Positions 39,188 to 47,737 of a stretch of DNA of 64,000 nt are shown one piece after another. The DNA is from CAZKWG01 sp964615375 (lineage in GTDB: Bacteria; Myxococcota_A; UBA796; CAZKWG01). The stretch is from assembly GCA_964615375.1 (NCBI GenBank), contig CAZTOW010000014.1, positions 62,001 to 126,000 of the forward strand, read 5' to 3'. The first letter of the stretch is position 1. Every line of letters begins with the position of its first letter. Both the position numbers and the translations under genes were made by a program. The notes beneath the pieces were generated by a model. That model did not search any database and had not been told where the DNA came from. It saw nothing but the letters and a program-made list of their open reading frames with translations.

Positions 39188-40089
39188 CAGCGCCCGGCCT
39201 CGATGATGTCGGCGATGGCGGCGTAGTCCTCCCAGCTCGCCGGCGCGAGCTCGGTGGCGCCGATGACCTCCAGGCACTCCGGCCGCGTCGCCAGCCGCCC
39301 GAGCGCGGCGGCGAGCTCGGGGTGGCGTCGGGAGACCACCAGGGGCGGGGACGGGAAGTCGGCCGAGCGCCAGATGACGCGCAGGTCGGTCGGCGCGCTG
39401 CTGGCCAGGATCATCTCGTCCACCGCCGCCGCGCGGACCAGGCCGTCGCGCACGGCCTCGATGGAGCGGTCGTGGCCGTTGGTGAAGATCGAGTCCAGGA
39501 AGTAGCGATCGGGGTCGAGTCCCCGGCCGCGGAGGTGCGCGCGCAGCGCCCGGTAGCCCGTCAGCGAGTCCGGGTCGGTCCAGGCGATCTCCGCGCCCTC
39601 GAGGTCGTCGAGCCCCTGCGCGCTGTCCGCGCTCCGCACGATCAGGGCGGCGTTGTAGTGGCTTCGCCCGTCGCGACTCAGCCGATAGACGACGTCGTAG
39701 TCCTCGCGCAGGGCGCCGTCCACCGCGCTGGCCGCCGCCGCCCCCGAGCAGAGCAGGCCGATCTCCGCGCCGCGCGCGCCGAGCAGGCGCATCCCCTCGG
39801 CGTAGCGCTCGCGGAGCACGACGTCCGTGGGGTGCCGGGTCTCCTCCTCCAGGCAGCGCGCCAGCCGGCCGAGGTGCTGGCGGGCCGCCGCGGGTGACCA
39901 CATGCCCGCGAGCAGCACGCGGGTGGAGGCGCCCTCGACCACGGGCGGCGCCGGGGGAGCGCTGGGGGTCGGCGCGACGGCCGCGGGGGGTGGCAACGGG
40001 AGCGAGGGCAGCAGGCCGCTGCCGCCGATCGCGACCGCGACGCCGAGCGCGAAGGTCACGACGGACGCGAGCAGCAGACGCTGGTGCAT
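39187..40089 (-). CDS. Membrane-anchored PhnD-like periplasmic binding protein (sensor component)
   Basis: A 300-residue protein with an N-terminal membrane helix (LLLASVVTFALGVAVAIGG), a Pro/Ala-rich linker to about residue 50, and a PhnD/TtrS-like oxyanion-binding domain: VLLAGMWSPAAARQHLGRL, GAEIGLLCSGAAAA, NAALIVRSADSAQGLDDL, IAWTDPDSLTGYRALRAHLRGRGLDPDRY and AVRDGLVRAAAVDE. In TtrS of enteric bacteria a similar domain forms the sensor part of the kinase; here it is a separate gene overlapping the kinase gene by TGATG. ATG 40089 follows GGGGGGAG. It lies next to the divergent porin-ttr operon, supporting a role in sensing its substrate. Confidence 0.82.
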   Translation of the reverse strand: MHQRLLLASVVTFALGVAVAIGGSGLLPSLPLPPPAAVAPTPSAPPAPPVVEGASTRVLLAGMWSPAAARQHLGRLARCLEEETRHPTDVVLRERYAEGMRLLGARGAEIGLLCSGAAAASAVDGALREDYDVVYRLSRDGRSHYNAALIVRSADSAQGLDDLEGAEIAWTDPDSLTGYRALRAHLRGRGLDPDRYFLDSIFTNGHDRSIEAVRDGLVRAAAVDEMILASSAPTDLRVIWRSADFPSPPLVVSRRHPELAAALGRLATRPECLEVIGATELAPASWEDYAAIADIIEAGR

Positions 40090-40105
40090 GGGCTCCCCCC
40101 CGGAA

Positions 40106-40158
40106 GACGTCACCGGACGGTAACGCGCTGGGGCCGGATGTGGCGGCGCGGTGACGTC
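40106..40158. promoter_or_regulatory. Candidate activator sites upstream of the sigma-54 promoter
   Basis: A perfect 10-bp inverted repeat, GACGTCACCG (40106-40115) and CGGTGACGTC (40149-40158). The first arm is also half of an imperfect palindrome CGTCACC-GGAC-GGTAACG (40108-40125). They lie 64 to 116 bp before the -24 element, a usual place for NtrC-type binding. Confidence 0.6.
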
Positions 40159-40221
40159 GGCGATGGAGACGAGAGGCACACTATCGAGCTATTTCCTGCA
40201 TACTTCTCACATGGCCCATGT

Positions 40222-40236
40222 TGGCACGGAGCTTGC
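40222..40236 (+). promoter_or_regulatory. Sigma-54 promoter of the porin-ttr operon
   Basis: TGGCAC-GGAGC-TTGC followed by T is an exact -24/-12 match. Transcription would start near 40248, about 24 bases before the porin ATG. Confidence 0.85.
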
Positions 40237-40271
40237 TCTTGTCCCGGGTGTCCATCGCTCTGGAGGACCTC

Positions 40272-41264
40272 ATGCTCTCTCTGATCGCCTCCCTCGCCCT
40301 GTGCTCCGTCACCCTCGCCGCCGACGCGCCGCCGCCTCCCAAGGTCGAGGGTGTGACGTACATGCAGTGGGGCCTCGACCTCACCGAAGGCAGCAACAAC
40401 GCCAACGCCTTCGACATCACCCGCGTGTACTTCGGCGTGCGCCAGGACATCGGCGACCACCTGCTCTCGCGCGTCACCCTGGACGTCGGGCGCGGGGCGG
40501 ACGCCGGGAAGCAGTGGGCCTACCTCAAGTATGCCTACGTCGAGTGGAAGGATCCGGCCCCTGGCGTCAAGATCCAGGCGGGCGCCATCCCCACGCCCTA
40601 CGTCGGCTACGCCGAGCACTACTGGGGTCACCGCTGGGTGACGAAGAGCTTCGCCGACGAGTACAAGCTGATGAGCTCGGCCGACTTCGGGCTCGGCGCC
40701 GAGGGCAGCCACGCCAAGGGTCTGGTGGACTGGCGCGCGGTGCTGATCAACGGGGAGGGCTACAGCAGCCCCGAGCTCGACGCGACCAAGACCATGCAGG
40801 CGCGCGTGTCGGTGGATCCGCTGGCGGCGGGCGGGAAGATGAACCTCACGCTCACGGCCTTCGGGTCCTACTCGACGGCCTCGCCCGACATCGACGAGGC
40901 GACCGCGGGTCAGCAGAAGGGTGATCCCGCGCTGCTGTTCGCCGGCGCGCTGGGCTTCAAGATGGACTACCTGGTCCTCTGGGCCGAGTACGACGGCCGC
41001 ACCGTCGGCGACGTGACGACCAGCGGCTACTCGGCCACGCTGATGCCGCGCGTCCCCAAGGTGGGCTCTCTGTACGCGCGTTACGACCACTTCGACCCGG
41101 ACACCGCCGTCGAGGACGACGCCACCGACCGTCTGATGCTGGGCGCGTCCCACGACTTCCACAAGAAGGTCAGCCTGGGCATCCACTATGACCGGAAGAC
41201 CTCCGAGGCGACCCCCGAGGAGCCTTCGCATGGCGTCTTCGTGAAAGGCCAGGTCGGGTTCTGA
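40272..41264 (+). CDS. Outer-membrane porin, phosphate/oxyanion-porin-like
   Basis: A 330-residue beta barrel with signal peptide MLSLIASLALCSVTLAAD and a C-terminal Phe (KGQVGF), as needed for barrel insertion. VEGVTYMQWGLDLTEG, FDITRVYFGVRQDIGDHLLSRVTLDVG and the many amphipathic strands (AYLKYAYVEWKD, LYARYDHFDPD, SLGIHYDRKT) resemble OprP/OprO-type porins. ATG 40272 is chosen because GGAGG is five bases upstream and it starts the signal peptide. It is the first gene behind the sigma-54 promoter and probably lets the oxyanion substrate of the downstream reductase into the periplasm. Confidence 0.85.
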   Translation: MLSLIASLALCSVTLAADAPPPPKVEGVTYMQWGLDLTEGSNNANAFDITRVYFGVRQDIGDHLLSRVTLDVGRGADAGKQWAYLKYAYVEWKDPAPGVKIQAGAIPTPYVGYAEHYWGHRWVTKSFADEYKLMSSADFGLGAEGSHAKGLVDWRAVLINGEGYSSPELDATKTMQARVSVDPLAAGGKMNLTLTAFGSYSTASPDIDEATAGQQKGDPALLFAGALGFKMDYLVLWAEYDGRTVGDVTTSGYSATLMPRVPKVGSLYARYDHFDPDTAVEDDATDRLMLGASHDFHKKVSLGIHYDRKTSEATPEEPSHGVFVKGQVGF

Positions 41265-41322
41265 GAGTCCTCGCTCCGGCGCAGCCACGCATCACCGGCC
41301 TTTCCGGCCCCAGGAGTAGAAC

Positions 41323-42228
41323 ATGAGTCTGTCCCGACGTGAGGTCCTGCACACCGGGCTGGTGGTGGGCGGCGGCGCCGCCGCCGCGGGCGCGGCCGTC
41401 GTCTCGTCGCGAGGCGGAGGCGAGCACGCCGACGCCACCGGCGAGGACACCCGGCGCAACCTGAGCGCGCTGGCCAACATCCCCCAGAAGGAGGGCGAGG
41501 ACGTGCTGCTTCGAATGCAGCGCGATCTCGTCAAGGCCATGGCGAAGCCGATGGAGCAGCGCCACTGGGTGATGGTCATCGACAAACGCAAGTGCGTCGG
41601 CTGCCACGCCTGCACCATCTCCTGCGTCGCCGAGAACCACCTGCCTCCCGGCGTGGTGTACCGGCCCGTGATCATCGAAGAAAAAGGCCAGTTCCCCAAT
41701 GTGCGCATGGAGTACACGCCGCGCCCCTGCATGCAGTGCGACGAGCCGCCCTGCGTCCCGGTCTGCCCGGTGGCGGCGACCTGGAAGCGCGCCGACGGCA
41801 TCGTCGCGGTAGATTACGACGCCTGTATCGGGTGTCGCTACTGCCTGACGGCCTGCCCCTACGGCGCGCGGACCAGCGACTTCGGGCTGAACTACCAGGA
41901 TGAGGCCGCGCTGGGCGCGGACGGCACCGCCCTGGCGGGCATCGACGGGGCGCCCAACGAGCAGAAGCCCAGCGCGGAGTACGGCAAGCGCTGGGATCGG
42001 GGGGCTCACGACTCGCCCATCGGCAACGCGCGCAAGTGTCACTTCTGCGTCCACCGCCTCGAGGGCGGGATGCTCCCGGCCTGCACGACGACCTGCATCG
42101 GGCGCGCCACCTTCTTCGGCGACACCAACGACCCGGAGAGCCTCGTCAGCGAGCTCATCGCCCGGAACCACACCGAGGTGCTGCTGCCCCACAAGGGCAC
42201 GAAGCCTCGTGTATTCTACATTGTCTAG
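41323..42228 (+). CDS. ttrB: TtrB-like four-cluster ferredoxin subunit of a molybdoenzyme
   Basis: A 301-residue electron-transfer subunit. The N-terminus MSLSRREVLHTGLVVGGGAAAAGAA is a Tat signal. Four [4Fe-4S] binding groups are visible: CVGCHACTISC, CMQCDEPPCVPVC, CIGCRYCLTAC and CHFCVHRLEGGMLPACTTTC. It carries electrons from the NrfD-like membrane subunit encoded next to the catalytic subunit. The order B-C-A matches Salmonella ttrBCA. Polysulfide or other oxyanion reductases also use this subunit type, so the name rests mainly on the operon. The stop TAG is followed 9 bases later by the membrane subunit ATG. Confidence 0.85.
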   Translation: MSLSRREVLHTGLVVGGGAAAAGAAVVSSRGGGEHADATGEDTRRNLSALANIPQKEGEDVLLRMQRDLVKAMAKPMEQRHWVMVIDKRKCVGCHACTISCVAENHLPPGVVYRPVIIEEKGQFPNVRMEYTPRPCMQCDEPPCVPVCPVAATWKRADGIVAVDYDACIGCRYCLTACPYGARTSDFGLNYQDEAALGADGTALAGIDGAPNEQKPSAEYGKRWDRGAHDSPIGNARKCHFCVHRLEGGMLPACTTTCIGRATFFGDTNDPESLVSELIARNHTEVLLPHKGTKPRVFYIV

Positions 42229-42237
42229 GGAGGCCCC

Positions 42238-43401
42238 ATGAGTACCTATACGCAGAACGAAGGCGCCGCCCTGCAGGACGGGCCGGTGCGCACCAGCCTC
42301 CGGGTGGTCTGGGGGATCTTCCTGATCGTCGGCGCGGTCGGGATCTGGCAGCGCGTAACGCAGGGACACCTGCCGGCCGGCTACGGATCCTACGCCCCCT
42401 GGGGGCTGTGGATCGCCATCTACTTCCACGGGGTCGGCCTCGCCGGCGGCGCGTTCCTGCTCGGGGCGCTCGGATACCTCTTCGATCGGCCGGGATTCCG
42501 CGATCCGCGGGCGCTGCGCACCACCATCGCGCTCGCCTTCGCCTGCTTCGCGCCGGCCCTGCTCAGCGTGCTCCTCGACCTCGGGCACCCCGAGCGCTTC
42601 GCCTCCATCGTGCTGCGGCCCAACTGGGGGAGCATGATGGCCTTCAACGCCTGGATGTACATCGCCTTCCTGGGCACGGCGGCCATCGTCTTCCTCCTCA
42701 GCTACCGCGCCGAGAGCGCCTGGCTCAAGCCCCTGCTGATCCTGGGCGCGTGCATGGCGGTGATGTTCCCCAGCCAGTCCGGCGCCTTCTTCGGCGTGGT
42801 GGACGCCAGGCCCTTCTGGAACAGCGCGCTGATGCCCATCCTCTTCCTCGCGGGCGCGATCACGGCGGGCGCCGGCCTGCTGCTGGTCACCCGGATGCTC
42901 ACGCTGCCGCAGGACCAGGACCACACGAACGCCTGGCTGCGCCTGGTGGTGCTGGGCGGGATCGCGGTCTACGCGGTGCTGGAGTTCGCCGAGTTCTCCA
43001 TCCACCTGTGGAACCCGACCAGCCACGCGCCCGAGGTCGACCTCATCCTGTGGGGACCCTACTGGTGGGTCTTCTGGGCCATCCACCTCGTCCTCGGCAT
43101 GGTCGTCCCGGCCATCCTGCTCGCCGGCACCAGCCGGAAGCTCTGGGGCCTGGCGGGCCTGCTGGTCGCGGTCGCCTTCATCAGCTCGCGCCTCAACGTG
43201 CTCGTCCCCGGTCAGGCCACCGCCGACCTCCTCGGCCTCCAAGGCGCCTTCCAGCACGAGCGGCTGAGCTTCGTGTACCACGCGACGGGGATGGAGTACC
43301 TGGTCGGCCTGTTCCTGGTCGCGCTGGGCATGGCGGTCTTCCGCGTCGGCCTGCTGGTCGAGGCGCGGCTCTCCGCGAGCAACCCGGGCGCTGACGCCTG
43401 A
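42238..43401 (+). CDS. ttrC: NrfD/TtrC-like quinol-oxidising membrane subunit
   Basis: A 387-residue inner-membrane protein with about nine helices. GAYAPWGLWIAIYFHGVGLAGG-type first helices, LLDLGHPERFASIVLRPNWGSMMAFNAW and the final HERLSFVYHATGMEYLVGLFLV are characteristic of NrfD/PsrC/TtrC subunits, which oxidise menaquinol and pass electrons to the ferredoxin subunit. Length and position between the ferredoxin and catalytic genes fit TtrC. A GGGAGGCCCC ribosome site precedes ATG 42238. Whether it translocates protons is unknown. Confidence 0.85.
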   Translation: MSTYTQNEGAALQDGPVRTSLRVVWGIFLIVGAVGIWQRVTQGHLPAGYGSYAPWGLWIAIYFHGVGLAGGAFLLGALGYLFDRPGFRDPRALRTTIALAFACFAPALLSVLLDLGHPERFASIVLRPNWGSMMAFNAWMYIAFLGTAAIVFLLSYRAESAWLKPLLILGACMAVMFPSQSGAFFGVVDARPFWNSALMPILFLAGAITAGAGLLLVTRMLTLPQDQDHTNAWLRLVVLGGIAVYAVLEFAEFSIHLWNPTSHAPEVDLILWGPYWWVFWAIHLVLGMVVPAILLAGTSRKLWGLAGLLVAVAFISSRLNVLVPGQATADLLGLQGAFQHERLSFVYHATGMEYLVGLFLVALGMAVFRVGLLVEARLSASNPGADA

Positions 43402-43433
43402 GCCCAACCCCCTCTCGCCTTCTGGAGCACCAG

Positions 43434-46400
43434 ATGTCCACCCAACAAGACGCCTCTCGACGCGGGTTCCTCGCGAGCGGATCGATGCTCGGCAGCGGCC
43501 TCCTCAGCGCCTTCCTCTCCGGCTGCAAGGCCAGCGCGGGCGACCGCGGCGGCGCCATCCTGGAGACGGACAGGCCCGACGCGCCGGACGAGCGCACCAA
43601 CCCCTCCAACGTCCTGCACACCGCCTGCCTCCAATGCAACACGGGATGCGGTATCAAGGTCCGGCTTCAGGAGGGCGTGGTCACCAAGATCGACGGCAAC
43701 CCCTACAGCCCCTGGACGCTGCTGCCCCACCTGCCCTACAAGACGGCGCTGATCGACTCGATCCCCGTCGATGGCGGCATCTGCCCCAAGGGCCAGGCGG
43801 GCCTGCAGAGCGCCTACGATCCCTACCGCATCCGGCGGGTGCTGAAGCGGGCGGGCCGGCGCGGCGAGAACCGCTGGGTGTCCATCCCCTTTGACCAGGC
43901 GATCAAGGAGATCTCCGAGGGCGGCGCCCTGTTCTCCAGCGTCCCGGGCGAGGAGGGGCGTCAGGTCGAGGGGCTGCGCAGCCTCATCGCGCTCAAGGAC
44001 AGCAAGGTGTCCAAAGCCATGGGCGCCGCGGTCAAGGCCATCTGGGCCGAGAAGGACAAGGAGAAGAAGAAGGCCCTGGTGGACGGGTTCAAGACCGAGT
44101 TCGCCGACCACCTCAACCTGCTCATCGACCCCGAGCACCCCGATCTCGGGCCGAAGAACAACCAGATCGTCGTGGCCTGGGGGCGCCTCAAGGACGGTCG
44201 CGGCGACTTCTACAAGCGCTTCGCCGCGGCCATGGGCACCACCAACGCCCACGGCCATACCACCGTGTGCCAGGGCTCGCTGTACTTCACCTGCAAGGCG
44301 ATCAGCGAGCAGTACATCGGCGGCAAGTTCACCGAGGGCCAGAAGTTCTACTGGCAGGCGGACACGGAGCACAGCGAGTTCATCCTCTTCGTCGGCGCCA
44401 ACCTCTTCGAGGCCAACTACGGCCCACCCAACCGCACCGTCCGTCTGACCACCAACCTGGTCGAGGGCCGCACCCGCATCGCCGTGGTGGACCCGCGCTT
44501 CTCGAAGCTGGCCAGCAAGGCCTGGAAGTGGCTCCCGCTCAAGCCGGGGACCGACGGCGCGCTGGCCATGGGCATCGTGCGCTGGATGCTGGACGAGGGG
44601 CGCTACGACGCGCAGTTCCTGGCCTGCGCCAACCCCGCGGCGGCGAAGGCCGCGGGCGAGGACAGCTGGAGCAACGCCACCTGGCTGGTCGTGGTCAAGG
44701 ACGGAAAGCCCGGGAAGCTCCTGCGCGCCTCCGACCTGGGGCTCGTCAAGCCCGAGCGGCGCGCGTTCACCGACCCCAGCACCAAGGAGGAGGCGGAGTA
44801 CGAGGAGAAGTTCATGGTCGCCATGGTCGGCGGCGTGCCCACCGCGCTCGACCCCAACGACGCGACCAACGCGGTCGTGGGGGATCTGTTCGTGGACACC
44901 ACGCTCCCCGACGGCACCGCGGTGAAGACGGGCCTGCAGATCGTCCGCGACAACGCGAACGCGCACACCGTCGCCGAGTGGGCCGAGATCGCCGGCATCG
45001 ACCCGGAGGACCTCGTCACCGTCGCGCGCGAGCTGACCAGCCACGGCAAGAAGGCGGCGGTGGACGTCCACCGCGGCCCGGCCCAGCACACCAACGGCTT
45101 CTACAACGTGCTGGCGTGGATGACCATCAACATGCTGCTCGGCAACTTCGACGCGAAGGGCGGCATGATCAAGGGCACGAGCTACGACACCTCGGGCAAG
45201 GGCAAGTGGTTCGATCTGAAGGCCCACCCGGGCAAGATCAGCGCCTTCGGCGTGAGCTCGATCCGCCACGGCGTAGACTACGAGAAGACCACGCTCTTCG
45301 CCGGCTACCCCGCGAAGCGCAACTGGTACCCGCTGTCCAGCGACATCTACGAGGAGATCATCCCCTCCATCGGCGACGCCTACCCCTACCCGGTCAAGGC
45401 CCTGTTCCTCTACATGGGCGCCCCGACCTACGCGCTCCCCGCCGGGCACACCAACATCGAGATCCTCTGCGACGTGCAGAAGGTCCCGCTCTTCGTGGCC
45501 AACGACATCCTGGTGGGCTCCACCTCGATGTACGCGGACTACATCTTCCCAGACACCAGCTTCCTCGAGCGCTGGGAGTTCGGCGGCACGCACCCCAACA
45601 TCCCCAACAAGGTGCAGCCCATCCGCCAGCCCGTCATCGCCCCCATCCCCGAGGAGGTGACGGTGTACGGCAAGCCGATGCCGATGAACCTGGAGGCGAT
45701 GATCCTCGGCCTCGCCGAGCAGCTCGCGCTCCCGGGCTTCGGGCCCGACGGCTTCAAGGAGGGCGTCGCCCTCGAGCACCAGGACGACCTGATGCTGCGC
45801 GGGGTCGGCAACCTGGCCTTCGGCGAGAAGCCCGACGGCAGCGGGAGCGTGCCCGACGCCGACGCGGCCGAGATCGAGCTCTTCCTGAAGTCCCGCGCCC
45901 ACCTGCCGCGCTCGGTCTTCGATCCCGACCGCTGGAAGGCCATCGTCGGCGAGGCGCTGTGGCCCAAGGTGGTCACCGTGCTCAACCGCGGCGGTCGCTA
46001 CGAGGACGCCGAGAAGTCGCACAAGGGCGAGCGCCACGCCCACCCCTACGCGAAGCTGCTCAACCTCTACCAGGAGAAGACCGCCGCCACGATCCACGCG
46101 GGCACCGGCAAGTCCAACCCGGGCGCCGCCACCTACATCCCGGTCCGCTCCTACGACGGCAGCGAGCCCGACGCCCTCCGCGAGGGTCACGAGCTCGCCA
46201 TGGTCACGCACCGCACCATCTCCCAGACCAAGAGCCGCACGATCGCCAACCCCTGGTTGAGCCCGATCATGCCGGACAACGGGATCCTGGTGAACCCCGC
46301 GGACGCCGAGCGCCTGGGGCTCAGCGGCGGTCAGATCGTGCGCGTCGTCAGCGCGACCAACCCCGAGGGCGTGTGGCCGCTCGGCGCGGGGCAGCAGAAG

Positions 46401-46664
46401 GCGATGGAGGGGAAGGTGGTCCTCACCCAGACCGTGCGCCCCGGCGTCGTCAGCTTCGCGCTCGGCTTCGGCCACTGGGCCACGGGCGCGGGCGACATCG
46501 AGGTGGACGGCGTGCGCGTCCTCGGCGAGGAGCGGCGCCAGGCGGGTGTGCATGCCAACGCCGCGATGTGGATCGACCCGGCGCTCAAGAATACGTGCTT
46601 CCTCGATCCGGTCGGCGGGAGCGTCAGCTTCTACGACACCACCGTCAAGCTGGTCCCGGTCTGA
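43434..46664 (+). CDS. ttrA: TtrA-like molybdopterin catalytic subunit, Tat lipoprotein
   Basis: A 1076-residue DMSO-reductase-superfamily enzyme. SRRGFLASG is the Tat motif and the signal ends FLSGC, a lipobox at Cys31, so it may be a lipid-anchored periplasmic protein. A [4Fe-4S] site is formed by Cys65, Cys68, Cys72 and Cys117 (CLQCNTGC ... GGICPKGQ). The likely Mo ligand is Cys279 in TTVCQGSLYF. SLFEANYGPPNRT-like and GIVRWMLDEGRYD regions bind the pyranopterins. Length, gene order and the PhnD-type sensor fit tetrathionate reductase TtrA, which can also act on trithionate and selenate; a related sulfur-oxyanion or selenate/arsenate enzyme cannot be excluded. Confidence 0.82.
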   Translation: MSTQQDASRRGFLASGSMLGSGLLSAFLSGCKASAGDRGGAILETDRPDAPDERTNPSNVLHTACLQCNTGCGIKVRLQEGVVTKIDGNPYSPWTLLPHLPYKTALIDSIPVDGGICPKGQAGLQSAYDPYRIRRVLKRAGRRGENRWVSIPFDQAIKEISEGGALFSSVPGEEGRQVEGLRSLIALKDSKVSKAMGAAVKAIWAEKDKEKKKALVDGFKTEFADHLNLLIDPEHPDLGPKNNQIVVAWGRLKDGRGDFYKRFAAAMGTTNAHGHTTVCQGSLYFTCKAISEQYIGGKFTEGQKFYWQADTEHSEFILFVGANLFEANYGPPNRTVRLTTNLVEGRTRIAVVDPRFSKLASKAWKWLPLKPGTDGALAMGIVRWMLDEGRYDAQFLACANPAAAKAAGEDSWSNATWLVVVKDGKPGKLLRASDLGLVKPERRAFTDPSTKEEAEYEEKFMVAMVGGVPTALDPNDATNAVVGDLFVDTTLPDGTAVKTGLQIVRDNANAHTVAEWAEIAGIDPEDLVTVARELTSHGKKAAVDVHRGPAQHTNGFYNVLAWMTINMLLGNFDAKGGMIKGTSYDTSGKGKWFDLKAHPGKISAFGVSSIRHGVDYEKTTLFAGYPAKRNWYPLSSDIYEEIIPSIGDAYPYPVKALFLYMGAPTYALPAGHTNIEILCDVQKVPLFVANDILVGSTSMYADYIFPDTSFLERWEFGGTHPNIPNKVQPIRQPVIAPIPEEVTVYGKPMPMNLEAMILGLAEQLALPGFGPDGFKEGVALEHQDDLMLRGVGNLAFGEKPDGSGSVPDADAAEIELFLKSRAHLPRSVFDPDRWKAIVGEALWPKVVTVLNRGGRYEDAEKSHKGERHAHPYAKLLNLYQEKTAATIHAGTGKSNPGAATYIPVRSYDGSEPDALREGHELAMVTHRTISQTKSRTIANPWLSPIMPDNGILVNPADAERLGLSGGQIVRVVSATNPEGVWPLGAGQQKAMEGKVVLTQTVRPGVVSFALGFGHWATGAGDIEVDGVRVLGEERRQAGVHANAAMWIDPALKNTCFLDPVGGSVSFYDTTVKLVPV

Positions 46665-47680
46665 TGCCCCGACTCCCGCCCATCCTCGCCTTCGCCGCGC
46701 CGTCCGGGACCGGCAAGACCACGCTGATCGAGGGCGTGGCGCGGGTCCTGGTCGGCCGCGGGCTGCGGCTCGGCGTGCTCAAGGCTGACGCGCACCGCGT
46801 CGTGCTCGACACGCCGGGAAAGGACTCCTGGCGCTTCGCCGAGGCCGGGGCCGCCAAGGTCGCCGTGCTGAGCGCCGAGCGGCTCGCCCTCTTCGAGCGC
46901 AGCGAGGGCGAGCAGACCCTGGTGCACGTCATCGACCGCCTGATGCCCGACGTCGACCTGGTGCTGGCCGAGGGGTTCCGACGCTCCGGCCTGCCCACCA
47001 TCCAGGTCCACCGGGCGGGCGGGCCCTCCACCGAGGGCTGGACGCCCCCCCGGCACCGGGTCGCCTGGGCCTCGGATGTGCCGCTGAAGACGGAGCTCCC
47101 GGTGCTTCCCCTCGCCCAGCCCGAGGTGGTGGCCGACTGGATCTCCGCCCGATTCCTGCGGCCCGCCCCCCCGCGTCAACCCACGGTGGTGACCGCCGCG
47201 CACACGCCGCGCCTGCAGCGAGAGGCCCTGGACGTGGCGCTCCGCCTCGGCGCGACCCTGGACGCCCCGGCGATGGTGGTGCTCGGCGGGGGGCTCCGCG
47301 CGGATCCGACCCCGGGCCTGCGCGTGGTCTCCGATCTGCGGCCCTCGCTTGGCCTGCTCGGCGCGCTGCTCACCGCCCTCGCCGCGGCCGACACGCCGGA
47401 GATCCTCTTCCTCGGCCCGCGTCACTGGGCCGCGCCGCCGGCCCTGCTCCGCGGCCTGCTGGAGCTGGGACCGGAGGCGGACCTGGTCTCCCCCGTGGCG
47501 AACGGACACCCCGAGCCCGCGCTGGCCCTGTACGGCCACCGCTGCCTGTCCAGCGTCCAGGCCGCCCTGCTCTCCGGCGAGCTGCGGACGACCGGCTGGT
47601 GGGGGCAGGTGCGCGCGCGCCTCGTCCCGCCCGAGCAGTGGCGGGCCTGGGATCCGGAGGGGCTGGCCTTCCCGCGCTGA
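46664..47680 (+). CDS. MobB-MobA-like fusion for molybdenum cofactor maturation
   Basis: A 338-residue protein starting at ATG 46664, overlapping the ttrA stop as TGATG. Residues 1 to about 165 are a MobB GTPase domain: P-loop APSGTGKTTLIEGVARVL and VDLVLAEGFRRSGLPTIQVHR. Residues about 175 to 338 resemble MobA, which attaches GMP to molybdopterin: AMVVLGGGLRAD, SDLRPSLGLLGALLTAL, LFLGPRHWAAP. The MobA signature GG-x-S-x-R-M-G-x-D-K is not recognisable, so the second domain may be degenerate or serve another role. As last gene of the ttr operon it probably serves that enzyme. Confidence 0.8.
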   Translation: MPRLPPILAFAAPSGTGKTTLIEGVARVLVGRGLRLGVLKADAHRVVLDTPGKDSWRFAEAGAAKVAVLSAERLALFERSEGEQTLVHVIDRLMPDVDLVLAEGFRRSGLPTIQVHRAGGPSTEGWTPPRHRVAWASDVPLKTELPVLPLAQPEVVADWISARFLRPAPPRQPTVVTAAHTPRLQREALDVALRLGATLDAPAMVVLGGGLRADPTPGLRVVSDLRPSLGLLGALLTALAAADTPEILFLGPRHWAAPPALLRGLLELGPEADLVSPVANGHPEPALALYGHRCLSSVQAALLSGELRTTGWWGQVRARLVPPEQWRAWDPEGLAFPR

Positions 47681-47737
47681 GGCCGTGAGCGCACCGCCCT
47701 CAGAGATTCAGCCTCCCATGAAGACAATCTTGAAAAA

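Noticed and set aside
43212..46553. A 1113-codon open frame on the strand opposite the molybdoenzyme gene, and many similar long frames opposite other genes
   Set aside because: These follow from the high GC content and third-position bias. Their translations are Arg/Gly/Ala/His-rich without domains, while the other strand has clear families.
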